From UBA9410 sp963933065 (GTDB lineage Bacteria > Actinomycetota > Acidimicrobiia > Acidimicrobiales > MedAcidi-G1): 9,212 nucleotides of DNA. The stretch spans positions 1 to 9,212 of the forward strand of contig CAWVUB010000094.1 in NCBI GenBank assembly GCA_963933065.1. The letters are read 5' to 3'. Positions 1-7,022 of this stretch are shown one piece after another. Position numbers and translations under genes: made by a program. The notes beneath the pieces are model-generated. The model searched no databases and was not told where the DNA came from. It saw nothing but the letters and a program-made list of their open reading frames with translations. Every line of letters starts with the position of its first letter. Positions within the stretch are counted from its first letter, which is position 1.

Positions 1-779
1 TGTTTGTGGCGGAGCGTGGTGTTCCTTCAGTCTGGCTAATGGTGGCCACTGTGGCGGGTGGGACGCTGGCTGCCGCGGGAGCCAATGCGGTGAACATGGT
101 GGTTGACCGTGACATCGATGCGTTGATGGAGCGGACGATGCACCGCCCGTTAGTGCGTGGAGTTATGTCACCCAGATCGGCTCTCACTTTTGCCGTCGTC
201 ATTGAGATAGCAGCTTTTGTCTGGCTTTTTTGCACCGTGAACTTGCTCAGTGCTGTGCTGGCCATATCGGCCACTTTCTTCTATGTCTTCGTCTACACGC
301 TGTGGCTCAAGCGCACGACAACCCAAAACATAGTGATTGGCGGGGCAGCGGGTGCTGTCCCGGCTCTCGTCGGATGGGCGGCGGTTACTAATTCGTTGGC
401 CTGGCCTCCAGTCATACTGTTTTTGATGATCTTCTTCTGGACTCCGCCACATTTCTGGGCGCTGGCTATCAGGTATCGAGATGACTACCAAGCGGCGGCC
501 GTGCCCATGCTCCCATCTGTGGTGAGTCTCGAGGAGACGGTCCGCAAGATGGCTCTTTACACGGTGGTGCTCGTTGGCTTTACCGTGCTGTTCTCGCCGG
601 TGGCGGATATGGGCGTGGTCTACCTCGTGTCGGCGCTAGTCCTTGGTGCAGTTTTTGGGGCCATGGTTGAGGCTGTCCGACGTCACCCAACAGAACGCGC
701 AGCAATGCGCCTCTTCTCCTTTTCGATCACTTACGTGACCCTGCTTTTCGGAGCGATGGTGATCGATGTCCTGGTTTGA
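1..779 (+). CDS. ctaB: Protoheme IX farnesyltransferase (heme O synthase), 5'-truncated by the window edge
   Basis: Integral-membrane UbiA-family prenyltransferase that adds a farnesyl group to heme b to give heme O, the precursor of the heme A used by the oxidase encoded downstream. Counting from the GTG codon at base 6 (Val 1), the first Asp-rich prenyl-diphosphate/Mg motif is N30-x3-D34-x3-D38. It is followed by R43 and RPL (47-49). The second conserved region is WTPPHFWAL (145-153) and YRDDYQAAAVPML (157-169), which matches the family YxxDYxxAxxPM signature. Several hydrophobic helices follow to the stop at 777-779. The family normally has about 40 more N-terminal residues, including the first helix, and the frame is open to base 3. 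The GTG at base 6 is therefore probably internal and the true start lies upstream. The position before a cox operon is typical for ctaB. The identification is secure from the motifs. Confidence 0.95.
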   Translation, partial: FVAERGVPSVWLMVATVAGGTLAAAGANAVNMVVDRDIDALMERTMHRPLVRGVMSPRSALTFAVVIEIAAFVWLFCTVNLLSAVLAISATFFYVFVYTLWLKRTTTQNIVIGGAAGAVPALVGWAAVTNSLAWPPVILFLMIFFWTPPHFWALAIRYRDDYQAAAVPMLPSVVSLEETVRKMALYTVVLVGFTVLFSPVADMGVVYLVSALVLGAVFGAMVEAVRRHPTERAAMRLFSFSITYVTLLFGAMVIDVLV

Positions 780-977
780 TCCTGAAACCAGAAGGAGACT
801 GGCTGAATCAGCTGAATTTCCCTCGGATCGAGTCAGGCCAGCAGCCTGCTTCCGACTAGATTGAGTGTGACGTGAGGGCGCCGCAATCTTTAACGAAACG
901 CCTAGCCTCGTGTGGTCTGGTTCCGCCCAGATCGTTGCACGAGGGACCATAAGAGCCGACCGAACGAAGAAGTTTCG
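780..977 (+). promoter_or_regulatory. Non-coding gap with weak promoter candidate upstream of the oxidase cluster
   Basis: This 198-base stretch between ctaB and the first cox-like gene holds no convincing gene. It is the only sizeable gap before the cox cluster, so it is the natural place for the operon promoter. The best candidate I can see is TTGAGT (861-866), a 17-base spacer and CAATCT (884-889), which is a poor match to the -35/-10 consensus. A small perfect hairpin, CAGGC / GCCTG with a 5-base loop (834-848), and the palindrome TCAGCTGA (808-815) lie just after ctaB. The hairpin has no T-run, so it is not a clear terminator. The promoter assignment is a guess from position and weak matches. 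Confidence 0.25.
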
Positions 978-2462
978 ATGACGACGACTGATACCGCCGC
1001 CTCCGACTCCGCGACCTCCTCTTTTGAGGAGGTCGTGACTTCCACTGACCCGTTTGTCATGTCACGGGTCTGGGGGTTCGGTGGGATGACGTTGGTCTCG
1101 CTCGGGTCTATTGCTGGGCTTCTAGTCGGACTCGAGCGCCTTGACCTCTCATCGGCCAACGTGTTTTCATCAGCCGATCAGGTTTTCCAGTTCTGGTCAG
1201 CCCATCGGGTCCTCATGGTGTTGCTGGGTGTACTCCCGGCTTTGATGGGCATTGTCACGACCGTCGTTCCCCGCCAGTGTGGTGGATCTCTGGTATTTCC
1301 CAGAGCAGCAGCGCTGGCGTGTTGGACCTGGGTGATAGGTGCCGGGATGACAGTTGTCGGCTTTCTTGTCGATGGTGGGCTTGGCACTCCAGGCAGCGGC
1401 GGCCAGAGGCAGGCCACTGCTCTAACTCTGATGGGTTTGCTTCTTGCGATTGGTGGCCTTTTGTTGGCCTCCATCTGCGTGATGACGACTATTGTCTCCG
1501 GACGTTCCGCAGGCCTAGGACTTCGGGACCTGCCGTTTACCGCTTGGACGACGCTGGTAGCCGCCACGGTCTGGACGGCAATGCTTCCCGTTTTGGCTGC
1601 TAACGCAGTACTTGCTTATATCGATCTGCGGGGCCGCACAGCCGTTCGGTTTGGTGTCGAGGACGCCATCTGGGAGCAACTCTCTTGGATGTTCACCCAC
1701 CCAGCGGTCTACGTGCTAGCGCTGCCGGCCCTGGGGATTGCCTTGGACGTGATCTCTCGGTCCACTGAGACCGAACAGAAGAACCGGGATGTCTTACTGG
1801 TGGCGACTGCGGCTTTTGGATTTCTGTCCTTCGGCGCGTTCGCTCAACCCTTCTTTGACACGCCGGGAACTCCTATCCGTGAGGAGGCACTTTCCGTCTT
1901 GGCGGCTTTCGCCGTTGTGCCGGTCGCTCTGGTCATCCTGGGTGGTGCGCTCGACACACTGCGCCACGGTGCTTCAAACCTTGGATCAAAGCCACCACCT
2001 GAAGTAGTTGTATCAGTATTGGCTGTGCTCCTCATCGTCGCTGGCACTCTCGTTGGCGCCCTGCACGTGATCGCCCCGCTCGATCTCCTGGCCACCTCGG
2101 TCGCCGGTTCCCAGTTCATGCTCGTGGTGGGTGCCACCCTCCTTGGGGTGGGTGCCGGTTTCCACCACTGGGGTGATGAGATCGTCGGACCAGGTGCTCG
2201 GCCGGGTCTTGTTCTGCTTGGTGGGTTGGCTGTCGCACTTGGTGTGGCTGTTAATGGTATTACCGACTTAATCAGCGGATTGCTTGGTCAAGCTGACTTC
2301 ACCGGCGTTTCCCTTGCTGTCGCTGGCTATCCCGGTTCGGCTGTTGAAGCACTGAACTTGGTTTCGATGGTCGGATCCTTGGCACTGGTTGGTGGTCTCG
2401 GCATCTGGATGGTGGCTGGAATCCTTCATATCACCACAGCCAAGAATGAGAGTGTCGCCTGA
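978..2462 (+). CDS. Degenerate (ligand-less) cytochrome c oxidase subunit I paralogue
   Basis: A 494-residue polytopic membrane protein that aligns by eye along most of its length with CoxA encoded at 5049-7022. Shared landmarks are the helix with H76 (AHRVLMV versus MHGVTMV), FPR (107-109), W232-x-QLSWMF leading to HPAVY (241-245), GALHVIAPLD (360-369) versus GVTHSVAPAD, and GATLLGVGAGF (385-395) versus GGALLGIFAGF. The CuB histidine pair (WAHHMF in CoxA) is Q290-P291. The HFH heme ligands fall in GSQF (377-380), with no His. The pump Glu of HPEVY is A243, the K-channel Lys is absent and the propionate Arg pair is absent. It therefore cannot bind heme a3/CuB in the standard way. The ATG at 978 is preferred to an upstream GTG at 912, because the extra 22 residues are hydrophilic and the N-terminus is otherwise complete. 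The SD is poor (GAAGAAG). The stop overlaps the next start by one base. The role is unknown; a structural or assembly partner of the oxidase is my inference. Confidence 0.8.
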   Translation: MTTTDTAASDSATSSFEEVVTSTDPFVMSRVWGFGGMTLVSLGSIAGLLVGLERLDLSSANVFSSADQVFQFWSAHRVLMVLLGVLPALMGIVTTVVPRQCGGSLVFPRAAALACWTWVIGAGMTVVGFLVDGGLGTPGSGGQRQATALTLMGLLLAIGGLLLASICVMTTIVSGRSAGLGLRDLPFTAWTTLVAATVWTAMLPVLAANAVLAYIDLRGRTAVRFGVEDAIWEQLSWMFTHPAVYVLALPALGIALDVISRSTETEQKNRDVLLVATAAFGFLSFGAFAQPFFDTPGTPIREEALSVLAAFAVVPVALVILGGALDTLRHGASNLGSKPPPEVVVSVLAVLLIVAGTLVGALHVIAPLDLLATSVAGSQFMLVVGATLLGVGAGFHHWGDEIVGPGARPGLVLLGGLAVALGVAVNGITDLISGLLGQADFTGVSLAVAGYPGSAVEALNLVSMVGSLALVGGLGIWMVAGILHITTAKNESVA

Positions 2463-3040
2463 TGGCAGCCACCGTTCCCGCCGTTCCCACACGCCCCCGG
2501 ACCCTGGTGGTCGCCTCGGCGTTCGGCACAGGCAGTGTCGTTATGTATTTCGGTGGCCTGTTTGCCCTTTATTTTTCTGTCCGGGCTGACGCCATGGCCT
2601 GGGGGACGCGTTGGTTCCCCGAGGGTGCTGTGCAGTTGGTGCCTGGTGGCATGAATATGGCCACCATGGCCATGTCGACTATCACCATGGCCTGGGCTGT
2701 CCATTCGGTCCTGAATGATGACCGGGTCCACGCCATGTTGGCGATGGCGCTCACCGGAATCCTCGGTCTGGCCATGGTCAACCAGACTGTCTTCGCGTTC
2801 ATGGATATCGGTCTACCGATCGATACCAGCGAAGCCACAACCCTGATGTTCACAATCGTTGGCTCGCACCTCGTTATGGTGGTTGCAGGCGTGGCGTGGC
2901 TCGGAATGTTGCTCCTGCGAACCCTCGGTGGACAGGACACCAGACGCCATCGTGACCTCGTCTCGGCGGCCGCCCTCTACTGGTATGCCACAGTGGCCGT
3001 GTATTCGGTCATCTGGGTCGGCATCTACATCGCCAAGTAG
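2462..3040 (+). CDS. Degenerate cytochrome c oxidase subunit III-like membrane protein
   Basis: A 192-residue membrane protein with about five hydrophobic helices, the same size and layout as CoxC at 7015-7620 (201 residues). The best match is the C-terminal half: GSHLVMV (134-140) against GFHGVHV, and YWYATVAVYSVIW (173-185) against YWHFVDVVW, each in the right place. In the first helix, VVMYFGGLFALYF (26-38) aligns with ECLLFGGLISTYL, so the conserved subunit III Glu of the GSE motif is replaced by Val. The His of the GFHGVH motif is partly kept (H136). The second helix is Met-rich (M64, M66, M69, M71, M76). Its ATG overlaps the stop of the subunit I paralogue (TGATG), which implies translational coupling, and 15 bases separate it from the next gene. 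Together the pair mirrors coxA/coxC. The function is unknown; it is probably a partner of the subunit I paralogue. The family call is fairly firm and the role is inferred. Confidence 0.7.
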   Translation: MAATVPAVPTRPRTLVVASAFGTGSVVMYFGGLFALYFSVRADAMAWGTRWFPEGAVQLVPGGMNMATMAMSTITMAWAVHSVLNDDRVHAMLAMALTGILGLAMVNQTVFAFMDIGLPIDTSEATTLMFTIVGSHLVMVVAGVAWLGMLLLRTLGGQDTRRHRDLVSAAALYWYATVAVYSVIWVGIYIAK

Positions 3041-3044
3041 CGGT

Positions 3045-3050
3045 AGGAGA
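3045..3050 (+). promoter_or_regulatory. Shine-Dalgarno site for the gene at 3056
   Basis: AGGAGA lies 5 bases before the ATG at 3056, in the 15-base gap after the subunit III paralogue. It is one of the better ribosome-binding sites in the window and fixes the start of the following gene. Confidence 0.7.
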
Positions 3051-3055
3051 TCGAC

Positions 3056-3859
3056 ATGCTCACCACCGGCTTTAAATTCTGGTTTGGTTTCGCTGTTTCA
3101 GCGTTGTTTGCAGCGGTATTCGCCGGTTACACCTCGGGTGCTACCGAGACCGGGCCAATCTCTTTGGGCTGGAAGGGTGGGGTGGGCAACCATGTCTCGT
3201 ACATCATCATTATTGTCAGTGCTGGAGTGTTCGCTACTTTTGGTCTGGTTGCCGTGGCCTTCCGCGATGGCGACGCCGAGGCTCAAGCCGAGGTGCTGGG
3301 TCTAGAGGAGGCGCCTGTCGGACAGGTCGCTGTCGGCAACTCGATCTGGCCAGTCTTCGGTGCTCTTGGCGTCGGTTCGGTTGCCGTTGGCCTAGTGGTC
3401 CATCCCGCAATTTTTGTTTTGGGTTTAGTCATCGTGGTCGCTGTTGGTGTCGAGTGGACTATGACCAACTGGTCCGAAAAGGTTTCTGGTGACCCGGTGG
3501 CCAACGCCGCGGTGCGAGAAAATCTCATGCGGCCTATTGAGATACCAATCTTGGGCACCGTGGGCGTAGGTGTTCTGGTGTTGGCTGTTTCCCGGGTGCT
3601 ACTGGCATCGTCGGTAAACGGTGCTGTCTGGGTGGCCACCGTGGTTGGGCTGGGTATCTTCGGACTTGGTGTCTTCGTAAGCCAGCGCCCACAGATGCCG
3701 CGGGTGGCTATCAGGGGCATCTTGTTTGTGGGCATTGTTCTTGTCCTTGTACTTGGCATTGTTGCTGCTGTCAGCGGAGAACGTGAGTTCCACCACAAGG
3801 GCGGCGACGCCCATCATGATGAAACCCCGGCCGGGTCAGAAGCGGAGATGGACCATTGA
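3056..3859 (+). CDS. CtaF-like (subunit IV-type) membrane protein with C-terminal extension
   Basis: A 267-residue protein with about seven predicted helices (roughly 7-25, 47-69, 98-115, 117-137, 164-184, 189-208, 217-240) and a His/acid-rich tail (245-267). I do not recognise it as a single known family. The first ~142 residues resemble actinobacterial oxidase subunit IV (CtaF, e.g. Rv2199c as I remember it): two helices around a G/Y-rich loop, a charged linker, then a block beginning S96-x-WP and ending in E133-W with a Trp/Ser/Glu/Lys exit (139-142). CtaF is about 140 residues, so residues ~145-267, with three more helices, are extra. The ATG at 3056 has a good SD. The stop overlaps the TTG start of coxB by four bases, so it is almost certainly co-translated with the oxidase. 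Accessory subunit of the oxidase is the likely role. The CtaF resemblance comes from memory and needs a profile search. Confidence 0.5.
   Translation: MLTTGFKFWFGFAVSALFAAVFAGYTSGATETGPISLGWKGGVGNHVSYIIIIVSAGVFATFGLVAVAFRDGDAEAQAEVLGLEEAPVGQVAVGNSIWPVFGALGVGSVAVGLVVHPAIFVLGLVIVVAVGVEWTMTNWSEKVSGDPVANAAVRENLMRPIEIPILGTVGVGVLVLAVSRVLLASSVNGAVWVATVVGLGIFGLGVFVSQRPQMPRVAIRGILFVGIVLVLVLGIVAAVSGEREFHHKGGDAHHDETPAGSEAEMDH
3844..3855 (+). promoter_or_regulatory. Shine-Dalgarno and coupling site for coxB (TTG start)
   Basis: GGAG at 3844-3847 stands 8 bases before the TTG at 3856. The TTG overlaps the preceding stop (TTGA), which supports this rare start codon and translational coupling. The choice is also supported by the signal peptide, because starting here gives a short Lys/Arg n-region before the hydrophobic core. 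Confidence 0.55.
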
Positions 3860-5049
3860 TTCTGAAGTCCATTCGTTTGGAGCGCGTAGCCGCTCTTCTC
3901 ATCGGTGGGTTGCTGGTCTTGACCGGCTGTGCTGCTGATGCGCCCCTAGATACTTTGGACCCCCAAGGGCCGATATCGCGTTCGATTGATTCACTCGCCG
4001 ATCCGATCTTTCTCATCGCCGGCGTCGTCTTAGTGATTATCTTCGCTGCTTCCGCGATGATCTGGTGGAAGTTCCGCGACGACCACAGCACCGATGAGTT
4101 CCCGCATCAATTACATGGACACTTTCGAGCTGAGATCGCTTGGACGATCGGGCCAGCGGTCCTCATGGCCGTCATCGCCGTGTTCACTCTGATCAGCCAC
4201 TTTGATCTAAACAGTGAAGATCGAAATGATCTTGTGGTCAATATCAACGGTGAGGGCACCTCGTGGGATCCTGAAGTGGTGGTGGTTGGCCAGCAGTGGT
4301 GGTGGGAGTTTCGCTACTACTTCGATGGTCTGGACGGCGTTGACCTGAGTGATGCCCGGCATCTTCCACCCGCTGACATTGTGGCGGCCAACCAATTAGT
4401 CATCCCGACTGGTTCCGAAATCGGATTGAAGATCATGAGTCGTGATGTCATCCACAGTTATTGGATCCCGGCACTGAACGGCAAGCGTGACGCAGTACCT
4501 GGTCGGGTTGCTCCATGGAAGATTGAAGCAGAGACCCCGGGGGTCTATTTCGGCCAGTGCTCAGAGTTCTGTGGACTTAGTCATGCACGGATGCGGATGC
4601 AGACCATTGCCATGGATCCGGTTGATTTCCAGGTCTGGGTCGACCAGCAGATGGAGCCAGCGGCTGAGCCGACAGCCACCGCTGAGATTCGCGGCAAGGC
4701 TGTCTTTGAAGGACAATGTGCCCGCTGCCACGTGATCAATGGGATTAACGACGGTGAAGGCGCTGATTTGGTTTCCAATGCTGCACCGAACTTGACCCAT
4801 TTGATGAGCCGGACTACTTACGCCGGTGGCATTTTTGAGCTCTATGAGTTGGACGGTTCGTTGAACCGCCCTCAACTCGAAGCCTGGCTTCGTAATGCGC
4901 CGGCAGAGAAGCCCGCTTATGCCGAAGGGCGCCGGGGTATGCCGGCCTTGGGCCTCAGTGAGAGCCAGATCGATGACGTGGTGGCGTACCTCCAGACCCT
5001 GGGCTCGGCTCCGGCTATGGGCGTCATAGCGGCGACGGAGGTCGACTAG
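3856..5049 (+). CDS. coxB: Cytochrome c oxidase subunit II with fused cytochrome c domain (caa3-type)
   Basis: A 397-residue subunit that receives electrons from the respiratory chain. It starts with a lipoprotein signal: positive n-region, hydrophobic core and lipobox LTGC with Cys25 as the predicted lipidated residue. Two helices follow (about 50-70 and 94-114), then the outward-facing cupredoxin domain. The aromatic electron-entry patch is QWWWEF (147-152). The CuA ligands are all present: H200, C235, E237, C239, H243 and M246 in the order H...C-x-E-x-C-x3-H-x2-M. After a Pro/Ala/Glu linker (267-276) comes a cytochrome c domain with C288-x2-C291-H292 and a probable distal heme ligand, M362 in GMP. 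The fused heme domain makes this a caa3-type subunit II (symbol ctaC in other schemes). Mycobacterial and corynebacterial aa3 enzymes lack this domain, and a separate dihaem protein does the job there. The TTG start overlaps the upstream gene by four bases, and the stop overlaps coxA by one. Confidence 0.96.
   Translation: MILKSIRLERVAALLIGGLLVLTGCAADAPLDTLDPQGPISRSIDSLADPIFLIAGVVLVIIFAASAMIWWKFRDDHSTDEFPHQLHGHFRAEIAWTIGPAVLMAVIAVFTLISHFDLNSEDRNDLVVNINGEGTSWDPEVVVVGQQWWWEFRYYFDGLDGVDLSDARHLPPADIVAANQLVIPTGSEIGLKIMSRDVIHSYWIPALNGKRDAVPGRVAPWKIEAETPGVYFGQCSEFCGLSHARMRMQTIAMDPVDFQVWVDQQMEPAAEPTATAEIRGKAVFEGQCARCHVINGINDGEGADLVSNAAPNLTHLMSRTTYAGGIFELYELDGSLNRPQLEAWLRNAPAEKPAYAEGRRGMPALGLSESQIDDVVAYLQTLGSAPAMGVIAATEVD
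5037..5042 (+). promoter_or_regulatory. Shine-Dalgarno site for coxA
   Basis: GGAGGT, a near-perfect anti-SD match, sits inside the end of coxB with 6-7 bases to the GTG at 5049. This favours GTG 5049 over the in-frame ATG at 5061, which would be about 19 bases away. Confidence 0.75.
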
Positions 5050-7022
5050 TGAGTGAGATAATGGAACTCGAGGCTCCAACTAAGCCGATTGGCGTATATA
5101 CCCGTCCGAAGGGCAACACCGGATGGCGCGACTGGGTGACTACGGTCGACCATAAGAAGATTGGGATCCTCTACGGCGTTACGGCAATGATCTTCTTTGC
5201 CATTGGTGGCTTTGAGGCGCTGCTAATTCGCATTCAACTTGCGACGCCAAACGGAACGGTGCTGGGGGCCGATACTTATAACCGGGTCTTCACCATGCAC
5301 GGCGTAACCATGGTCTTCTTGGTCATTATGCCGCTCGCAGCGGCATTTGCGAATTACCTGTTGCCTTTACAGATAGGTGCCCGAGATGTTGCGTTCCCCC
5401 GTCTAAATGCTCTTTCGTTCTGGGTGTTTTTGGCTGGCGGCCTGTTTTTGAACATGTCTTGGATTCTGGGTGATGCTCCTGACGGTGGTTGGTTCGCATA
5501 TGCCCCAAATACTGGAATGATCTTCTCACCAGGAAAGGGAATGGACTTCTACGCCCTAGGCCTGCAAATCACCGGCATTGCCTCCTTGGTCTCGGCTATG
5601 AACCTCATCGTGACCGTGCTCAACATGCGGGCACCTGGCATGACCCTTTTCAAGATGCCGGTCTTTACCTGGATGATTCTGGTGGTGCAGTTCTTGCTGC
5701 TGTTTGCCGTACCGGTGATCACCGTGGCTCTGTTTTTGCTCATGTTTGACAGGAACTTCGGTGCCAACTTCTTTAATCCAGAAATGGGAGCTGACCCTCT
5801 CCTATGGCAGCACCTGTTCTGGATCTTTGGGCATCCAGAGGTGTACATCCTGATCCTGCCCAGTTTTGGGATCATCAGCGAAGTGATCCCAACGTTCTCT
5901 CGTAAACCCTTATTTGGCTACCCGTTTATGGTCTTCTCAGGCATAGCAATTGGCTTTATGGGTTGGGGAGTCTGGGCCCACCACATGTTTGTGTCAGGCA
6001 TCGGCCCTATATCGGTGGCTGCCTTCTCAGTGTCGACGATGTTCATCGCCGTACCTACTGGTGTGAAGATCCTGAACTGGTTGGCCACCATGTGGGGTGG
6101 CCGAATTCGTTTCAATACTCCGATGTTGTTCGCGTTTGGTGTGGTGTCCATGTTCACCGTTGGTGGTCTGTCAGGAGTGACACACTCTGTGGCCCCGGCA
6201 GATACTCAGCAGACCGATACCTATTACATCGTCGCCCACTTTCACTATGTGATATTTGGTGGCGCTCTGCTTGGGATCTTTGCTGGCTTCTACTTCTGGT
6301 GGCCCAAGTGTTTCGGCCACCTACTCGGGGAGAAGCTCGGGAAGTGGAACTTCTGGCTAATGATCATTGGCTTCAACATGACCTTCGGCCCAATGCATAT
6401 CTTGGGCCTACAGGGCATGTCACGTCGGATCAATTCCTATAGTCCAGGCTTCGGCTTTGATTTTTGGAACATGTTCGCCTCTATTGGTTCCTTTGTTATC
6501 GCTGTGGGTGTGCTGCTCTTCGTGGTAAACGTCGTCGCCTCGGCTCGGAAAGCCCGTACCGCACCACCGGTGGGCCTCGACCCCTGGGATGCCCGAAGCC
6601 TCGAGTGGTTCACACCTAATCCGACGCCGGCTCACAATTTTGACGAGGACATCGAGGTTTCATCACTTGACGAGTTCTGGCACCGAAAGTACGGCGAGGA
6701 CGAGAATGGAAAGGTCGTGCGGGTAGCTACGGCCGAAGAGGTCTGCCAAGACGGTTCGGCTACTGATACCCACCTGCCGTCACCCTCGTACTGGCCAATA
6801 ATTCTGGCCGCTGGTCTGCCCTTTGTCGCTTTCGGGCTGATTTACACCCTCTGGTTCTGCGTCTTGGGTGGAATATTAATATTCATGGCCATTTATGGCT
6901 GGGTCTTCGAACCGGTGGATGATCCGGATGGACCACACGGTCACCACGACGGCCATGGCGAAGACGAAAGTGGCGTCGATGAGGCGATTACTGAGACCAT
7001 AGAGGAGGCTCCCGTTGGCTGA
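5049..7022 (+). CDS. coxA: Cytochrome c oxidase subunit I (A-type heme-copper oxidase)
   Basis: The catalytic 657-residue subunit, which reduces O2 to water at heme a3/CuB and pumps protons. All key residues are visible: H84 and H399 (heme a), H397 (heme a3), H262 with Y266 in HPEVY (CuB and the cross-linked Tyr) and H311-H312 (CuB). The pump residues are E264, D113 (in GARDVAFPR) and K340 (in PTGVKI). R459-R460 are the likely heme propionate contacts. The Glu in HPEVY places it in the A family. After the standard 12 helices there is a hydrophilic loop (~500-578), two further helices (~581-618) and a His/acid-rich tail (HGHHDGHGEDE, 630-640). Extra C-terminal helices are known in caa3 subunit I proteins such as Bacillus CtaD. 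The GTG start has a strong SD. It overlaps coxB by one base and coxC by eight. Symbol ctaD is equivalent. Confidence 0.98.
   Translation: MSEIMELEAPTKPIGVYTRPKGNTGWRDWVTTVDHKKIGILYGVTAMIFFAIGGFEALLIRIQLATPNGTVLGADTYNRVFTMHGVTMVFLVIMPLAAAFANYLLPLQIGARDVAFPRLNALSFWVFLAGGLFLNMSWILGDAPDGGWFAYAPNTGMIFSPGKGMDFYALGLQITGIASLVSAMNLIVTVLNMRAPGMTLFKMPVFTWMILVVQFLLLFAVPVITVALFLLMFDRNFGANFFNPEMGADPLLWQHLFWIFGHPEVYILILPSFGIISEVIPTFSRKPLFGYPFMVFSGIAIGFMGWGVWAHHMFVSGIGPISVAAFSVSTMFIAVPTGVKILNWLATMWGGRIRFNTPMLFAFGVVSMFTVGGLSGVTHSVAPADTQQTDTYYIVAHFHYVIFGGALLGIFAGFYFWWPKCFGHLLGEKLGKWNFWLMIIGFNMTFGPMHILGLQGMSRRINSYSPGFGFDFWNMFASIGSFVIAVGVLLFVVNVVASARKARTAPPVGLDPWDARSLEWFTPNPTPAHNFDEDIEVSSLDEFWHRKYGEDENGKVVRVATAEEVCQDGSATDTHLPSPSYWPIILAAGLPFVAFGLIYTLWFCVLGGILIFMAIYGWVFEPVDDPDGPHGHHDGHGEDESGVDEAITETIEEAPVG
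7003..7008 (+). promoter_or_regulatory. Shine-Dalgarno site for coxC (TTG start)
   Basis: AGGAGG within the last codons of coxA, 6 bases before TTG 7015. The strong site at ideal spacing is the main reason to accept the TTG as the start, giving an 8-base overlap with coxA. Confidence 0.75.

Noticed and set aside
834..848. Hairpin CAGGC / GCCTG after ctaB as a terminator
   Set aside because: Only 5 bp of stem and no following T-run, so it is too weak to call as a terminator.
912..977. GTG at 912 as the start of the subunit I paralogue, adding 22 residues
   Set aside because: The added residues are charged and unlike a subunit I N-terminus, and no SD precedes the GTG. ATG 978 leaves a normal hydrophilic N-tail before the first helix.
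978..2462. The subunit I paralogue as a decaying pseudogene
   Set aside because: The frame is intact over 494 codons, the helices and several fold motifs are kept, it is translationally coupled to an intact partner gene, and substitutions cluster at redox sites. That pattern looks like specialisation more than random decay.
2590..2790. Repeated CCATGGCC-like palindromes
   Set aside because: They come from Met-Ala codon pairs (gcc atg gcc / acc atg gcc) in the Met-rich subunit III paralogue. Spacing is irregular and there is no sign of a DNA-level site.
3283..3798. Antisense reading frame (171 codons), rich in Thr, Pro and Ser
   Set aside because: The odd composition is what reverse reading of Val/Gly-rich membrane-helix codons gives. 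It has no neighbour or SD support.
4561..5079. Long antisense reading frame (172 codons) opposite coxB
   Set aside because: It lies wholly opposite coxB and the start of coxA, whose motifs are unambiguous, and its translation shows no recognisable domain. It is a shadow frame.
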